A DNA stretch of 43,598 nt from an uncultured beta proteobacterium (GTDB taxonomy: Bacteria; Pseudomonadota; Gammaproteobacteria; Burkholderiales; Rhodocyclaceae). How positions within the stretch are numbered: the stretch's first letter is position 1; each line of letters opens with the position of its first letter. Under the pieces are notes generated by a model. That model searched no databases. It was given only the letters and a program-made list of their open reading frames with translations, and had not been told where the DNA came from. The position numbers and the translations under genes were made by a program. Where the stretch lies: assembly GCA_903848955.1 (NCBI GenBank), contig CAINHS010000057.1:1-43598 (forward strand). Direction: 5' to 3'. Positions 16,980-28,931 of the stretch are shown here, piece after piece.

Positions 16980-18048
16980 TGCCGCCACTGGCCGAGGGCG
17001 TCGGCAGGGAGCACGCCGCGCTCGGAAATGACGCCGCTGATCAAGGCCGCCGGCGTTATATCGAAGGCCGGGTTTGCCGCCGGCGTGGCGCCTGCGCCAA
17101 GTTCTGCCGCGTCACGCTCTTCGATCGGAATCGCGGCACCGGACGGGCAGGCGAAATCTATGGTTGACAGCGGTGCGGCGACATAGAAGGGCACGCCGTG
17201 GGCACGGGCGGCGAGCGCCTTGAGATAGGTTCCGACCTTGTTGGCGGTGTCACCGTTGGCGGCAATGCGATCGGCACCGACGATCACCAGATCGACCTTG
17301 CCCTGCATCAGCAGCAGCCCCGCGGCGTTGTCGGCAATCAGGGTATGCGGCACGCCCGCTTCGCGCAGTTCCCAGGCCGTGAGCAGACCCTGGTTGCGCG
17401 GCCGGGTTTCGGAAACCCAGACGTGCACCGGCACGTCCGCTGCCCGCGCGGCATATACCGGCGCCAGCGCTGTGCCGTGTTCGACCGTGGCGAGCCGCCC
17501 GGCATTGCAGTGGGTCATGACATTGACAATGTCAGGCGCAGCCTGCCTGAAATAGTCACCCCCTTGCCCGGGAAGGGGGCCGGGGGGATAGCCCTTCTTC
17601 TGTTTGCCGAAGGCTGAATGGATTGCAGCTATCAGCGGCAATCCATTCAGCCCGATCGCGCTGTTGGCGGCCCTGTCTTCCACCGCAATCGCTCGCGCCT
17701 CTGTCCATGCGATCTCGCGCCGACCCTGCGGTGGCGTTGCCTGCAGCACGCGCTGCATGCGCGCCAGCGCCCAGTGCAGATTGACCGCTGTCGGCCGTGT
17801 CGCGGCGAGCGTTGCTATGACCTGCTGCAGCCGGTCATCGCCGGCGTCGTCGGCCAGACCCAGCGCCACCCCGTAGGCGGCAGTGGCGCCGATCAGCGGT
17901 GCGCCGCGTACCTGCATGACGCGGATGGCGTGAGCGGCATCTTCGAGCGATGCCAGCCGCAGCATGACCGCTTCGTGCGGCAGCCGCGTCTGGTCGAGTA
18001 TGAGGACGGCATCGCCGGCCTCGACAAGCGTCGGATGCCTTTCCCGGG

Positions 18049-18052
<4 letters not shown>
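16976..18052 (-). CDS. mtnA: S-methyl-5-thioribose-1-phosphate isomerase
   Basis: A 358-residue sugar-phosphate isomerase of the eIF2B-like family, converting 5-methylthioribose-1-phosphate (or 5-deoxyribose-1-phosphate) to the ribulose form. [25 protein letters not shown], the catalytic Cys in MTHCNAG and Asp in [18 protein letters not shown] are all present. The TTG start at 18052 overlaps the secA stop (TTGA), so translation is probably coupled; another TTG lies 15 codons upstream inside secA, and there is no ATG. Between ...LPLIAAIHS and [12 protein letters not shown] the protein carries about 25-30 residues not usual for the family, encoded by a palindromic repeat (17551-17593 and a hairpin at 17612-17652). 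The frame stays open. Confidence 0.93.
17551..17593 (-). repeat. Gene-embedded GC-rich palindromic element, copy in mtnA
   Basis: Read on the mtnA strand, a run of CCCCCCGG-CCCCC is followed by CTTCCCGGG-AAGGGGG and ends GGTGACTATTTC. The core arms are 17559-17565 and 17573-17579. It encodes the segment [15 protein letters not shown] inside MtnA (about residues 154-168) without breaking the frame. The same design and the same GTGACTA end occur in ftsQ and, in the opposite orientation, in murD. Confidence 0.75.
17612..17652. repeat. Perfect 14-bp inverted repeat inside mtnA
   Basis: GGCTGAATGGATTG at 17612-17625 is mirrored perfectly by 17639-17652 with a 13-base loop. Both arms are translated (NGL...IHSA). 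It lies 18 bases from the palindromic element at 17551-17593 and together they make up the extra segment of MtnA. Confidence 0.85.
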
Positions 18053-20772
<2,720 letters not shown>

Positions 20773-20786
20773 CTTGTCATCACTCA

Positions 20787-20922
20787 GAAACCGGCTTCAG
20801 ATAAAGCTAATGCCGGCGAAAGCGGGCGTCAGGCTGCAACCAAAGCGGGTAATCATGTTTTTAACACTCGAATCGGAAACCGGTTCCAGAGAAAGCCGAT
20901 GCCCGCAACAGCGGGAGTCATG
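20787..20922. repeat. Two degenerate ~48-bp direct repeats upstream of secA
   Basis: Copies at about 20787-20833 and 20876-20922 both begin GAAACCGG, share AGAxAAAGC in the middle and finish with a GCGGG-GTCA end; roughly three quarters of positions agree. The second contains a CCCGC-AACA-GCGGG stem. They fill most of the secA leader. They resemble the dispersed GCGGG-hairpin repeats common in proteobacterial intergenic DNA; no function is evident. Confidence 0.6.
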
Positions 20923-20998
20923 CCGGACCCGGAAACCGGAGAACATGGGGTACCCGGCCGCCAACCGGCCGAGCAAAACAAAGCGGGGATTTTAACAT

Positions 20999-21021
20999 GC
21001 AGGGCGGGCTGCCCGCCCTGC
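20999..21021 (-). terminator. strong hairpin after the M23 peptidase gene
   Basis: Perfect 10-bp arms GCAGGGCGGG (20999-21008) and their complement (21012-21021) with a 3-base loop start 5 bases past the peptidase stop. On the minus strand it is followed by ATGTTAAAAT, not a U-run, so it is at best a weak intrinsic terminator or a 3'-end stabiliser. Confidence 0.5.
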
Positions 21022-21026
21022 GTCGC

Positions 21027-21974
21027 TCAGTGGATTTGCGCGGCGGCTCGCCGGGTCGCCTGCGCCATGCGCAGGAAGCGGTCCGGATTCTGCGCCAGAC
21101 CGCGAATGCGTACTTCAAAATGCAGGTGCGGCCCGGTGGAGCGCCCTGTGGTGCCCACTTCCGCAATTTTCTGGCCGCGTTTTACCAGTTGCCCGGCCTT
21201 CACCAGAATCCTCGAGGCATGGGCGTAGCGCGTGGTCAAATCCTTGCCGTGGTCGATGTCAACCAGATTGCCGTATTGCGGATGACGCTCGGTGCTGATG
21301 ACTACGCCTGCAGCGGCGCTGCGAATAGAAGTGCCCGCCGGCGCCACGATGTCCACGCCCTCGTGCATCGCTTTTTCGCCGGTGAAGGGATCGACGCGCC
21401 AGCCATAGGTTGAGGCATTCCAGTTGGCTTCGACCGGAAGGCTGGTCGGCAACAGGCTTTTTCTGATCCTGTCCTCAAGCATCTGTGACTCGATCAGGGA
21501 GATGGCGTCGGATTTCGCTTCGACCTGGTGCGCCAGCGCGTCGACCGCCGCCTGCAGTTCTGTGGGGGACATCGCGGCAGGCAGCAACAGCGGTCCGCCG
21601 CGGCCGTCAGCCTTTGCTTCAAATGCTTTCAGTTCCTGGGGCTTGACACCCGCCATGCCGGCAAGCCGCTCACCGATGGTGTCGAGGCGCATCAGTTGCG
21701 CCTGCATCTCGCCCAGTTTGATAGCCATGGCATTGATGTTTTCGCGGACAAAGTCCTTCGAGCGCTGGGTTTCTTCGGCGTTCATCGAGCGCAACATATC
21801 CTGCAGGAAGGGCAGGCGGACTTCCGCAGCATGGCGAACGGTTACATACGAGAACAGCGAAGACAGCACAAGGACCGAACCGAACAGGGCAGCGGCAAAA
21901 AGAATCGCATGACCCCAGGTCAGCGTAATGCTTCTTGCGGTTGTCAGCCGGTCAGAGACGAGAATAATATGCAT
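21027..21974 (-). CDS. M23 family (LytM/MepM-like) membrane-anchored peptidase
   Basis: A 315-residue protein with one N-terminal membrane segment (about 20-45), a helical coiled-coil stretch (about 60-170) and a C-terminal M23 domain. Zinc and catalytic positions are visible: His204 and Asp208 in HEGVD, His252 in RYAHAS, and His283/His285 in GPHLHFE. Such proteins cut peptidoglycan cross-links in the periplasm or activate amidases. All ligands are present, so it should be an active hydrolase rather than an EnvC-like activator, though this is inference. The ribosome site GGAGG lies 6 bases before the ATG. It is divergent from dciA; secA lies downstream. Confidence 0.92.
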   Translation of the reverse strand: MHIILVSDRLTTARSITLTWGHAILFAAALFGSVLVLSSLFSYVTVRHAAEVRLPFLQDMLRSMNAEETQRSKDFVRENINAMAIKLGEMQAQLMRLDTIGERLAGMAGVKPQELKAFEAKADGRGGPLLLPAAMSPTELQAAVDALAHQVEAKSDAISLIESQMLEDRIRKSLLPTSLPVEANWNASTYGWRVDPFTGEKAMHEGVDIVAPAGTSIRSAAAGVVISTERHPQYGNLVDIDHGKDLTTRYAHASRILVKAGQLVKRGQKIAEVGTTGRSTGPHLHFEVRIRGLAQNPDRFLRMAQATRRAAAQIH

Positions 21975-22057
21975 CCCTTCCCTTCCTCCAGGTTCGTTCC
22001 GGTTGCCGTTTAACGCCGATAATGCCGACGTTAGCCTTCGCCAGAACTTAATTTTCG

Positions 22058-22495
22058 ATGACAGCGCGCAGTCTCCAGGAACACCTTGCCTCCGGTGACA
22101 GCATGGCGCGGCTTGCTGCCCACGCCCAACGTCTGCTCCAATTCCAACGTCTCCTGGAAGCTGCGCTGCCGGCTGCGCTGAGGCCTTATGTCCGGGTAGC
22201 GAACTTCCGTTTGGGGAAACTATTTATCCACGCCGCCAACGGCGCAGTCGCAGCGAAGATCCGTCAATTCGGACCGCGTCTCGCCAACGATTTATCGAAC
22301 AAGGAGGTAAAGGTTACTCAAATCGAGGTCCGAGTGCAAGCCCGAAACCCTTATCCGCCCCAGCCTCGGCACGAAAGGCCCGTCCTGCCTGGTTTCAGCC
22401 AGAAGCATGGGCTCACTGCGCTGGCGTCCAGCCTGCCTGCTGATTCGCCTCTCAAGAGCGCTCTGGAACGCCTGCTGCGCAGCGTCAAAGAATGA
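22058..22495 (+). CDS. dciA: DciA family (DUF721) replicative helicase loader
   Basis: A 145-residue protein of the DUF721/DciA family, the ancestral loader of DnaB in most bacteria that lack DnaC. The N-terminal KH-like region contains the typical VANFRLGKLFIHAANGAVAAKIRQF stretch and the C-terminal third is a flexible, polar tail. It sits between the M23 peptidase (divergent, 83 bases) and the small membrane gene/lpxC (convergent), a familiar betaproteobacterial arrangement. Its last 11 bases overlap the 3' end of the convergent small gene. Confidence 0.88.
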   Translation: MTARSLQEHLASGDSMARLAAHAQRLLQFQRLLEAALPAALRPYVRVANFRLGKLFIHAANGAVAAKIRQFGPRLANDLSNKEVKVTQIEVRVQARNPYPPQPRHERPVLPGFSQKHGLTALASSLPADSPLKSALERLLRSVKE

Positions 22496-22667
22496 TCAGG
22501 CGTTCGGCTGCCATCAGGACCAGCACTGCCAGCGAGAACACCAGCGCCGCCTTGGCGACGCGGCCCGACAGAGCAAGGTAGCGCCGGTCACGGGTCACCA
22601 GCCAGGCGACCAGACCGCTGCCAATAATGATCGCCGTGAGCATGCCGACGATCCTGAGCAACAGCAT
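22485..22667 (-). CDS. small two-helix membrane protein downstream of lpxC
   Basis: A 60-residue protein with two hydrophobic helices (about 5-24 and 40-58) joined by a basic loop (TRDRRYLALSGRVAK), so the loop should face the cytoplasm. The ATG is 3 bases after the lpxC stop, which argues for a real, coupled gene. Its end overlaps the convergent dciA by 11 bases. I do not recognise a named family. The codon use and membrane character look genuine rather than a shadow, because dciA occupies only its last few codons. Confidence 0.65.
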   Translation of the reverse strand: MLLLRIVGMLTAIIIGSGLVAWLVTRDRRYLALSGRVAKAALVFSLAVLVLMAAERLIIL

Positions 22668-22670
22668 GGT

Positions 22671-23585
22671 TCAGGCGAACTTGGGATACAGCCGGGCGAT
22701 GCTTCCCGGCGCTTCCTCGGCGCGCTGAAAACTCACCAGTTCCCAGGCGCCGGCATCGGCCAGCAATTCGCGCAAGAGCCGGTTGTTCAGCGCGTGGCCC
22801 GACTTGTGCGCCGAAAACGCCCCCAACAGGGGATGGCCGGCCAGGTAGAGATCCCCTATGGCATCGAGAATCTTGTGTTTGACGAACTCGTCGGCGTAGC
22901 GCAGGCCGTCGCTGTTGAGGACCCGGTATTCATCCATCACGATGGCGTTTTCCAGGCTACCGCCCAGCGCCAGACCCTGTTCGCGCAGTGTTTCGACGTC
23001 CTGCATGAAGCCGAAGGTGCGGGCGCGGGCGACTTCACGCAAGTAGGATTGATCGGCAAAGTCAATGTGCGCGCGGGAGGCGGAACGATCTACTGCCGGG
23101 TGGTTGAAGACAATGGAGAAATCGAGGCTGAAGCCGTCGTAGGGCGACAGCCTGGCCCATTTGTCGCCATCCTTCACTTCCACGGTTTTCTTCACCCGGA
23201 GGAATTTCTTGGCGCTGTTCTGGTCCTCGATTCCCGCCGACTGCAGCAAAAACACGAAGGGCGCGGCCGATCCATCCATGATCGGCAGCTCTGCGGCGTC
23301 GACATCGACGTAGATGTTATCGATGCCGAGACCGGCCAGCGCCGACATCAGGTGCTCGACGGTAGCGACCTTGACCCCGTCTTTTTCCAGGCAGGAGGCC
23401 AGCCGGGTGTCACCGACGCCGAACGGGTCCGCCTTGAGGTCCACCGGCGGCGTCAGATCGACACGGCGGAATACGACCCCCGTATCCACCTGCGCCGGAC
23501 GCAGGACGAGCGACACCTTGACGCCGGAGTGGAGACCCACGCCGGTAGCCTTGACGACTGATTTAAGGGTGCGCTGACGAAGCAT
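22671..23585 (-). CDS. lpxC: UDP-3-O-acyl-N-acetylglucosamine deacetylase LpxC
   Basis: A 304-residue zinc deacetylase, the committed step of lipid A synthesis in the cytoplasm. The zinc ligands His78 (VEHLMSAL), His237 and Asp241 ([10 protein letters not shown]) and the catalytic His264 (SGHALNN) are in place, almost in E. coli numbering. The start MLRQRTLKS at 23585 is the family N-terminus; a longer in-frame extension is not conserved-looking. It follows ftsZ with 103 bases between, where a stem-loop and an extended -10 box suggest its own promoter. The small membrane gene follows immediately. Confidence 0.97.
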   Translation of the reverse strand: MLRQRTLKSVVKATGVGLHSGVKVSLVLRPAQVDTGVVFRRVDLTPPVDLKADPFGVGDTRLASCLEKDGVKVATVEHLMSALAGLGIDNIYVDVDAAELPIMDGSAAPFVFLLQSAGIEDQNSAKKFLRVKKTVEVKDGDKWARLSPYDGFSLDFSIVFNHPAVDRSASRAHIDFADQSYLREVARARTFGFMQDVETLREQGLALGGSLENAIVMDEYRVLNSDGLRYADEFVKHKILDAIGDLYLAGHPLLGAFSAHKSGHALNNRLLRELLADAGAWELVSFQRAEEAPGSIARLYPKFA

Positions 23586-23620
23586 CGGGCTGCGGGCTGA
23601 CTGGATTAATGCGGGCGACG

Positions 23621-23629
23621 ATTTTACCA
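23621..23629 (-). promoter_or_regulatory. possible extended -10 promoter of lpxC
   Basis: TGG-TAAAAT on the minus strand is a TGn-type extended -10 match, 36 bases before the lpxC ATG. No clear -35 is seen, which extended -10 promoters can tolerate. Confidence 0.4.
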
Positions 23630-23640
23630 CGCAAGCCCGG

Positions 23641-23667
23641 TCCGGCGGGGGAGGGGCGCCCGCCGGA
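23641..23667 (-). terminator. stem-loop between ftsZ and lpxC
   Basis: Perfect 9-bp arms (23641-23649 and 23659-23667, TCCGGCGGG and complement) with a 9-base loop lie about 20 bases past the ftsZ stop. There is no U-run, so termination would be partial at most. Confidence 0.4.
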
Positions 23668-23688
23668 ACCGGTTGCGGGCCTGACCAT

Positions 23689-24873
23689 TCAGTCCGACTG
23701 GCGGCGCAGGAAGGCCGGAATGTCGTACTTGTCCACGCCGGAGTCTGCCATTGCCTTGGCCTGTGCGTTGCGTGGCGTGCCGCTGCGTCCGCTGCTGATC
23801 ACGGTGGAAAGATCTACCGCTGACTGGCTGATCGCGGAATCGAAAACCGGCAGGTTGTCGGTTCCGGTGCGCAGACCAACGGGTTCCACCACGGTCATCC
23901 TCGGCTTGACAGCAGTGACGCCGCCCAGACCGGTAGCGACCACCGTCACACGCAACTGGTCTTCCATCGTGTCATCAAAGGCCAGTCCGCAAATAACGGT
24001 AGCCTCCTGCGAGGTGTAGGTGCGCACGGTCGCCATGACTTCCTTGTATTCCCTCATGCCGATACCGCGGCTGGCGGTTACATTCACCAGCACACCGCGC
24101 GCACCGGACAGCTCGATTCCTTCCAGAAGCGGACTGGCAACTGCCTCCTCGGCCGCGACGCGCGCCCGATCAACGCCGGCAGCGGTGGCGGAACCCATCA
24201 TGGCCTTGCCCATTTCGGACATCACGGTCTTCACATCCTGGAAGTCCACATTGATGTGGCCCGGCACGTTGATGATCTCGGCGATGCCGCCCACGGCGCT
24301 GCACAGGACGTTGTCGGCAGTGTTGAAGGCGTCCATCATGCTGATCTCCTCCCCCAGCACTTCCTCCAGTTTCTCGTTGAGGATGACGATCAGCGAATCG
24401 ACGTGACAGGCGAGTTCGGCTACGCCCACTTCGGCGATGCGCTTGCGATTGCCTTCGTACTCAAAAGGCTTGGTCACCACGGCGACAGTGAGGATGCCCA
24501 GTTCGCGCGCCACCTCGGCGACGACCGGACCGGCACCGGTGCCGGTGCCACCGCCCATGCCGGCAGTGATGAAAACCATATGCGCACCTTGCAGCGCTTC
24601 GGCGATCTTGGTGCGATCCGTCTCGGCCAGTTCGCGCGCTTTCTCCGGTTTGCCGCCGGCACCCAGACCCGGGCCAAGCTGGATCTTGACCGGCGCGATG
24701 TTCTTCGCCAGTGCCTGGGAGTCGGTATTCACGCAAATGAACTCGACGCCCTTCACGCCCTCGCGGATCATGTGCTCGACGGCGTTGCCGCCCGCACCGC
24801 CGACGCCGACGACCTTGATCACCGTCGGACTTGCCTCCGCTTCCGCTGTCACTACTTCCTCAAGTTCAAACAT
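23689..24873 (-). CDS. ftsZ: cell division protein FtsZ
   Basis: A 394-residue tubulin-like GTPase that builds the Z-ring. The tubulin signature GGGTGTGAG is at 107-115, the [12 protein letters not shown]-loop-like start at about 22-32 and the T7 synergy loop in [11 protein letters not shown] near 210. The C-terminal linker ends in [14 protein letters not shown], the conserved tail that binds FtsA and other partners. The ribosome site AGGAGG is 6 bases before the ATG. It is the last division gene of the cluster, 27 bases after ftsA. Confidence 0.98.
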   Translation of the reverse strand: MFELEEVVTAEAEASPTVIKVVGVGGAGGNAVEHMIREGVKGVEFICVNTDSQALAKNIAPVKIQLGPGLGAGGKPEKARELAETDRTKIAEALQGAHMVFITAGMGGGTGTGAGPVVAEVARELGILTVAVVTKPFEYEGNRKRIAEVGVAELACHVDSLIVILNEKLEEVLGEEISMMDAFNTADNVLCSAVGGIAEIINVPGHINVDFQDVKTVMSEMGKAMMGSATAAGVDRARVAAEEAVASPLLEGIELSGARGVLVNVTASRGIGMREYKEVMATVRTYTSQEATVICGLAFDDTMEDQLRVTVVATGLGGVTAVKPRMTVVEPVGLRTGTDNLPVFDSAISQSAVDLSTVISSGRSGTPRNAQAKAMADSGVDKYDIPAFLRRQSD

Positions 24874-24900
24874 TCCCGCCTCCTGAAAAGACCCACTGAA

Positions 24901-26133
24901 TCAAAAATTTCTGGCAAACCACGCCCGCATCCGCGCCAGAACCTGCCCGAGACTCCGCGGGCTTGGTTCCTTCATGCCGCGGTGACGCTGCGCTACACCT
25001 TCCAGCAACAAACCCATGGCCGTGGAATAGCGTGGATTGCGCACGTAATCGCGCAAGTTGCCGTCGTAATGCGGCATTGCCAGCTTCACGGTATTGTGAA
25101 AAATCTCCTCGCCCAGATCCGCCATGCCGGGCATTTGCGCCGCTCCCCCGGTCAGCACGATGCCGGCGCGCAGCAGGCGTTCCTTGCCGCTGCGGTGCAG
25201 TTCCTCCTGCACCTTCTGGAAAATCTCTTCGACGCGCGGCTGGATGAATCCGGCCAGGGTCTGGCGCGACAGCTGGGTTGCGGCACGATCGCCGACGCCC
25301 GGCACTTCGATCATGTCTTCCGCATTAGCCAGCTGTTGCAGCGCGACGCCGTAGCGCATCTTGATTTCCTCGGCATCCTGGGTCGAGGTGCGCAGGGCGA
25401 TGGCGATGTCATTGGTCAGCTGGTCGCCGGCGATCGGAATGACCGCGGTGTGGCGGATCGCGCCCTGCACGAATACTGCGACGTCGGTCGTGCCGCCGCC
25501 GATATCGACCAGGCAGACACCGACATCCTTTTCGTCCTCGGTCAGCACGGCATAGCCGGAGGCCAGCGGCTGCAGCACCAGATCGGCCACTTCGAGGCCG
25601 CAGCGATGCACGCACTTGACGATGTTCTGCACCGCGGTCACGGCACCGGTGACCAGATGCACCTTGACGTCAAGGCGTCTGGCATCCATGCCGAGCGGTT
25701 CCTTGACGCCATCCTGGCCGTCGACGATGAACTCCTGCACCAGCGTGTGCAAAATCTGGTCGTCGGCCGAAATCGATGTCGCATTGGCCGCCTCGATGGC
25801 GCGCTCGACATCGAACTGGGTGACTTCCTTGTCGCGCACCACCGCCATGCCGGTGGAATCCTTGCTCTTGATGTGGCTGCCGGCGATCCCGGTGTACACC
25901 TCGCGCACCTTGCAGCCGGCCATCATCTCGACTTCGGCGATCGCCCTGGAAATCGAATTCACGGTGGCCTCGATATTGATCACCATGCCGCGCTTGAGGC
26001 CGGTCGATTCCTGAGTGCCGAGCCCGAGGATGCCGAGCCGGCCCTCGGCGTCCAGCTCACCGACGATGGCGACAATTTTCGAGGTACCGATGTCGAGGCC
26101 GACGATCAGGTCACGTTTGGCTTCTTTACTCAT
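24901..26133 (-). CDS. ftsA: cell division protein FtsA
   Basis: A 410-residue actin-like protein that tethers FtsZ to the membrane. The phosphate loops GLDIGTSKIVAIVGE (about 14-28) and DIGGGTTDVAVF (about 208-219) and the inserted SHS2-type 1C region are present. The C-terminus LARMRAWFARNF is the expected amphipathic membrane-targeting helix. Its ATG overlaps the ftsQ stop (ATGA). Confidence 0.97.
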   Translation of the reverse strand: MSKEAKRDLIVGLDIGTSKIVAIVGELDAEGRLGILGLGTQESTGLKRGMVINIEATVNSISRAIAEVEMMAGCKVREVYTGIAGSHIKSKDSTGMAVVRDKEVTQFDVERAIEAANATSISADDQILHTLVQEFIVDGQDGVKEPLGMDARRLDVKVHLVTGAVTAVQNIVKCVHRCGLEVADLVLQPLASGYAVLTEDEKDVGVCLVDIGGGTTDVAVFVQGAIRHTAVIPIAGDQLTNDIAIALRTSTQDAEEIKMRYGVALQQLANAEDMIEVPGVGDRAATQLSRQTLAGFIQPRVEEIFQKVQEELHRSGKERLLRAGIVLTGGAAQMPGMADLGEEIFHNTVKLAMPHYDGNLRDYVRNPRYSTAMGLLLEGVAQRHRGMKEPSPRSLGQVLARMRAWFARNF

Positions 26134-27071
26134 GCGGCCTCCGCCTGGCCGTCCGAAGGAGGCTGCGAATCAAAATCCGGATGCCGCGCCAGCGGCTGAA
26201 CCGTAGTCACCCCCGCCCGCGGGCGGGGGCTGGGGGGTGGGGGGGCAAGCTTTCCCCCGGGGTGTAGCGCAGCTACCCCCCTGAGGGCGAATCCATTGGG
26301 GTAACGCATATCCACCACGCCGATGGACTGCAGGCGATTCCTCGCCGCGCTGCCCGCTGCAGCGTAGTGGTTGGTGAATCGGTTCAGGCGCTCTGCCAGC
26401 GGGTGCTTGGGCTGATCGCGGCCGAGTTCCAGTACCACGCCGTCGTCGAGCTTGAGCTGCCAGGCCTCTCGCGCCGAGAGTCGAATGGCGACCGGCTTGC
26501 GGCCGATGGCGGCGAGGCTGTCTTTGAACTCCTGGAAATGCGCCAGCACCCGGGGGGCGGAGCCTTCGGGGCCGGCAAAGGCAGGCAGAGCTTCGTCCGT
26601 GGACGCCATGAACACTTCGCCGCGCGTGCTGACCAGACGCGCTTCGCCCTCCTGTGCAGTCCAGCGTGCGGCGGCGCGGTGCTCTTCAATGTCGAGTTGC
26701 ACACCGTCCGGCCAAAGCCGGCGCAGGGAGGCCGAGCGTACCCAGGGCATGCTCTCGAACGCCGCCTGTGCCGTTTCCAGATTCACTGTAAAGAAATTCC
26801 CGGACAAGGCGTTGCGTGCCGCGTGTTCTATCTGTGCCCGCGACACCTGGTCCAGCGGCGTCGCTACCACCAACTGCTTCAGCGGGAACACCGGCAACGC
26901 CTGCAGCGTCACGGCGCCGGCCCAGGCCAGCAGCGCACCACCGGCCAGCAGCAGCAAGTCGGCAAGGAGATTTATCAAAGTCGGTTGATCCCAGAAGCCA
27001 TCACCGGCGTCCGGCTCGACCCGGGTATTGCCCCGGCTCTTTCCCGTCGGGAGGCTCCGCGCCTTAGCCAT
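26130..27071 (-). CDS. ftsQ: cell division protein FtsQ
   Basis: A 313-residue bitopic protein that links the FtsBL complex to the divisome. A cytoplasmic tail (about 1-32) is followed by one membrane segment (about 33-55), a POTRA domain ([25 protein letters not shown]...) and the beta domain ending at [11 protein letters not shown]. After that normal end, about 50 extra residues follow, beginning [24 protein letters not shown] and encoded by a GC-rich palindromic element. The tail is proline-rich and probably disordered. The start overlaps the ddl 3' end by 8 bases. Confidence 0.95.
   Translation of the reverse strand: MAKARSLPTGKSRGNTRVEPDAGDGFWDQPTLINLLADLLLLAGGALLAWAGAVTLQALPVFPLKQLVVATPLDQVSRAQIEHAARNALSGNFFTVNLETAQAAFESMPWVRSASLRRLWPDGVQLDIEEHRAAARWTAQEGEARLVSTRGEVFMASTDEALPAFAGPEGSAPRVLAHFQEFKDSLAAIGRKPVAIRLSAREAWQLKLDDGVVLELGRDQPKHPLAERLNRFTNHYAAAGSAARNRLQSIGVVDMRYPNGFALRGVAALHPGGKLAPPPPSPRPRAGVTTVQPLARHPDFDSQPPSDGQAEAA
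26203..26283 (-). repeat. Gene-embedded GC-rich palindromic element, copy in ftsQ
   Basis: On the ftsQ strand a GTAGC-TGC-GCTAC mini-hairpin and C-rich runs lead to a perfect 20-bp palindrome (26210-26229, CCCCCGCCCG and its complement), followed by GTGACTACGG. The order C-run, palindrome, GTGACTA matches the mtnA and murD copies. It encodes about residues 263-290 of FtsQ in frame and extends the protein beyond its usual C-terminus. Confidence 0.75.
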
Positions 27072-27972
27072 GACGGGCCTCTGCGAGCAGTTTCAGCACC
27101 AGTTGCGGAAATTCAATGCCGGCAGCCCGCGCCGCCATCGGCACCAGCGAGTGATCGGTCATACCGGGCGAGGTATTCGCCTCCAGGCAATACATGCGTC
27201 CCGCCGCATCCAGCATCAGGTCCATGCGTCCCCAACCGCAGCCGCCGAGCACGGCGAAGGCGCGCAGCGCCATGTTGCGCATTTCTGTTTCCCGCTCCTC
27301 ACCCAGGCCGCCGGGTATGCGGTACTCGGTGTCATTGCGCAGGTACTTGGCCTCGTAGTCGTAGAACTCCGTCGCCGGCACGATGCGGATCACCGGCAAA
27401 GCCCGGCCGGCGAGGATGCCGACCGTGAACTCGCCGCCGGCCAGGTACTTCTCGGCGATCACGCAGGAGTCGAAGCGGGCAGCCAGTTCATAGGCCGTGC
27501 GCAAACCGCCCGCCTGCTTGACCTTGCTGATGCCGATGCTGGAGCCTTCATTGGCCGGCTTGACGAACAGCGGCAGGCCGAGGTGTGCCTCGACGGCGGC
27601 GAAGTCGCTGGCAGCGTCGAGCACTGCGTACTCCGGCACCGGCAGGCCGGCGCCCTGCCACACCAGCTTGGAGCGCCACTTGTCCATCGCCAGGGCGGAT
27701 GCCAGCACACCGCTGCCGGTGTAGGGAATGGCCATCAGGTCGAGCGCGCCCTGCAGCGTGCCGTCTTCGCCGCCGCGACCGTGCAGGGCGATGAATACGC
27801 GCTTGAAGCCCTCGCCGTGCAGGGCTTCGAGCGCCTTCTCCTGCGGGTCGAAACCGTGGGCATCGACGCCGGACGAGCGCAGCGCGACCAGCACCGCGGC
27901 ACCGCTTTTCAGCGAGACCTCGCGCTCGGCCGACTTGCCGCCCATCATCACCGCCACCTTGCCGAAATCCAT
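27064..27972 (-). CDS. ddl: D-alanine--D-alanine ligase
   Basis: A 302-residue ATP-grasp ligase that makes D-Ala-D-Ala for the muropeptide. [17 protein letters not shown] at the N-terminus, [26 protein letters not shown] and [17 protein letters not shown] are the expected motifs. The ATG at 27972 overlaps the murB stop by one base (TGATG) and has AAGGAG 5 bases upstream; a TTG directly before it is in frame but inside murB. DdlB-type by position. Confidence 0.97.
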   Translation of the reverse strand: MDFGKVAVMMGGKSAEREVSLKSGAAVLVALRSSGVDAHGFDPQEKALEALHGEGFKRVFIALHGRGGEDGTLQGALDLMAIPYTGSGVLASALAMDKWRSKLVWQGAGLPVPEYAVLDAASDFAAVEAHLGLPLFVKPANEGSSIGISKVKQAGGLRTAYELAARFDSCVIAEKYLAGGEFTVGILAGRALPVIRIVPATEFYDYEAKYLRNDTEYRIPGGLGEERETEMRNMALRAFAVLGGCGWGRMDLMLDAAGRMYCLEANTSPGMTDHSLVPMAARAAGIEFPQLVLKLLAEARHG

Positions 27973-28895
27973 CAAACTCCTTCTCCGTCCTGCCCGGATC
28001 GACTGCCCGTCGCGCCCAGGATGCGTACCTCGCGCACCAGATGTACGCCGAATTGTTCCGCGACTTCTGCCTGAATTCGACCGACTAGCCTTTCTATCGC
28101 ACTCGCCGTCGCCGTACCCTTGGGATTAACGATGAAATTCGCATGCTTTTCGGAAACCTGCGCGCCGTCGATCTGTGTGCCCTTCAGCCCGGCGGCTTCG
28201 ATCAGGCGTGCGGCGTGGTCGCCGGGGGGGTTCCTGAACACCGAACCGGCATTCGGCAATTGCAGCGGCTGGGTGGCAATTCGCCGCTCCAGCAGTTCGC
28301 GCAGTCGCGCCTGCGCCACTTCGGCATCCCCCGCCGGAAAGCGGAACCAGGCGCCGGCGAAGATTTCATCGCTGGCCTCCTTGAGGCCGACGTGACGGTA
28401 GCCGACGACAAAATCATCGGGGCTGCGAATGATCTGTTCGCCGCTGCGGTTCAGCATCAGCACCCGTTCGACGTAACGCCAGGTCTCGCCGCCATGACAT
28501 CCGGCATTCATCGCTAGGGCGCCGCCCACGGTGCCCGGGATCCCGGCCAGAAACTCGGCCTCGGCGCAGCCCTGGTTGCCGACAAAACGCGCCAGCTTCG
28601 GCGAGGCGACACCGGCCTCGGCATAGAAGCTGCCATCGTCGTCCCGGCGCAGGGTATCGAGCACGCCATGGGTGAAAATCGCGGTGCCGTCGAAGCCGCC
28701 GTCACGCACCAGCAGGTTGCTGCCGAGACCCACCATCAGCAGCGGTTCGTCGAGGCGCAGGCGCTGCAGGAAAAGGCCGAGATCAGCCAGATCGGCGGGA
28801 AAGTAGGCGCGCGCCACGTCTCCCCCGGCGCGCCACGAGACATGACCCGCCATAGGCTCATTTGCGAGCAACTTGCCGCGCAGTGCTTCAGTCAT
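27972..28895 (-). CDS. murB: UDP-N-acetylenolpyruvoylglucosamine reductase MurB
   Basis: A 307-residue FAD enzyme, short type IIa-like MurB, reducing UDP-GlcNAc-enolpyruvate to UDP-MurNAc. [52 protein letters not shown] and the catalytic Ser in NAGSVFRNP are visible. WRYVERV and the C-terminal [22 protein letters not shown] helix complete the fold. It lies 36 bases after murC. Confidence 0.97.
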   Translation of the reverse strand: MTEALRGKLLANEPMAGHVSWRAGGDVARAYFPADLADLGLFLQRLRLDEPLLMVGLGSNLLVRDGGFDGTAIFTHGVLDTLRRDDDGSFYAEAGVASPKLARFVGNQGCAEAEFLAGIPGTVGGALAMNAGCHGGETWRYVERVLMLNRSGEQIIRSPDDFVVGYRHVGLKEASDEIFAGAWFRFPAGDAEVAQARLRELLERRIATQPLQLPNAGSVFRNPPGDHAARLIEAAGLKGTQIDGAQVSEKHANFIVNPKGTATASAIERLVGRIQAEVAEQFGVHLVREVRILGATGSRSGQDGEGV

Positions 28896-28931
28896 CGGGG
28901 AAACCTCGCGCCAGCGGTTTGCTTGTGTTCA

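Noticed and set aside
24256-26199. 647-codon plus-strand frame opposite ftsZ and ftsA
   Set aside because: Spans two well-defined genes and their junction on the opposite strand; composition is that of a codon shadow.
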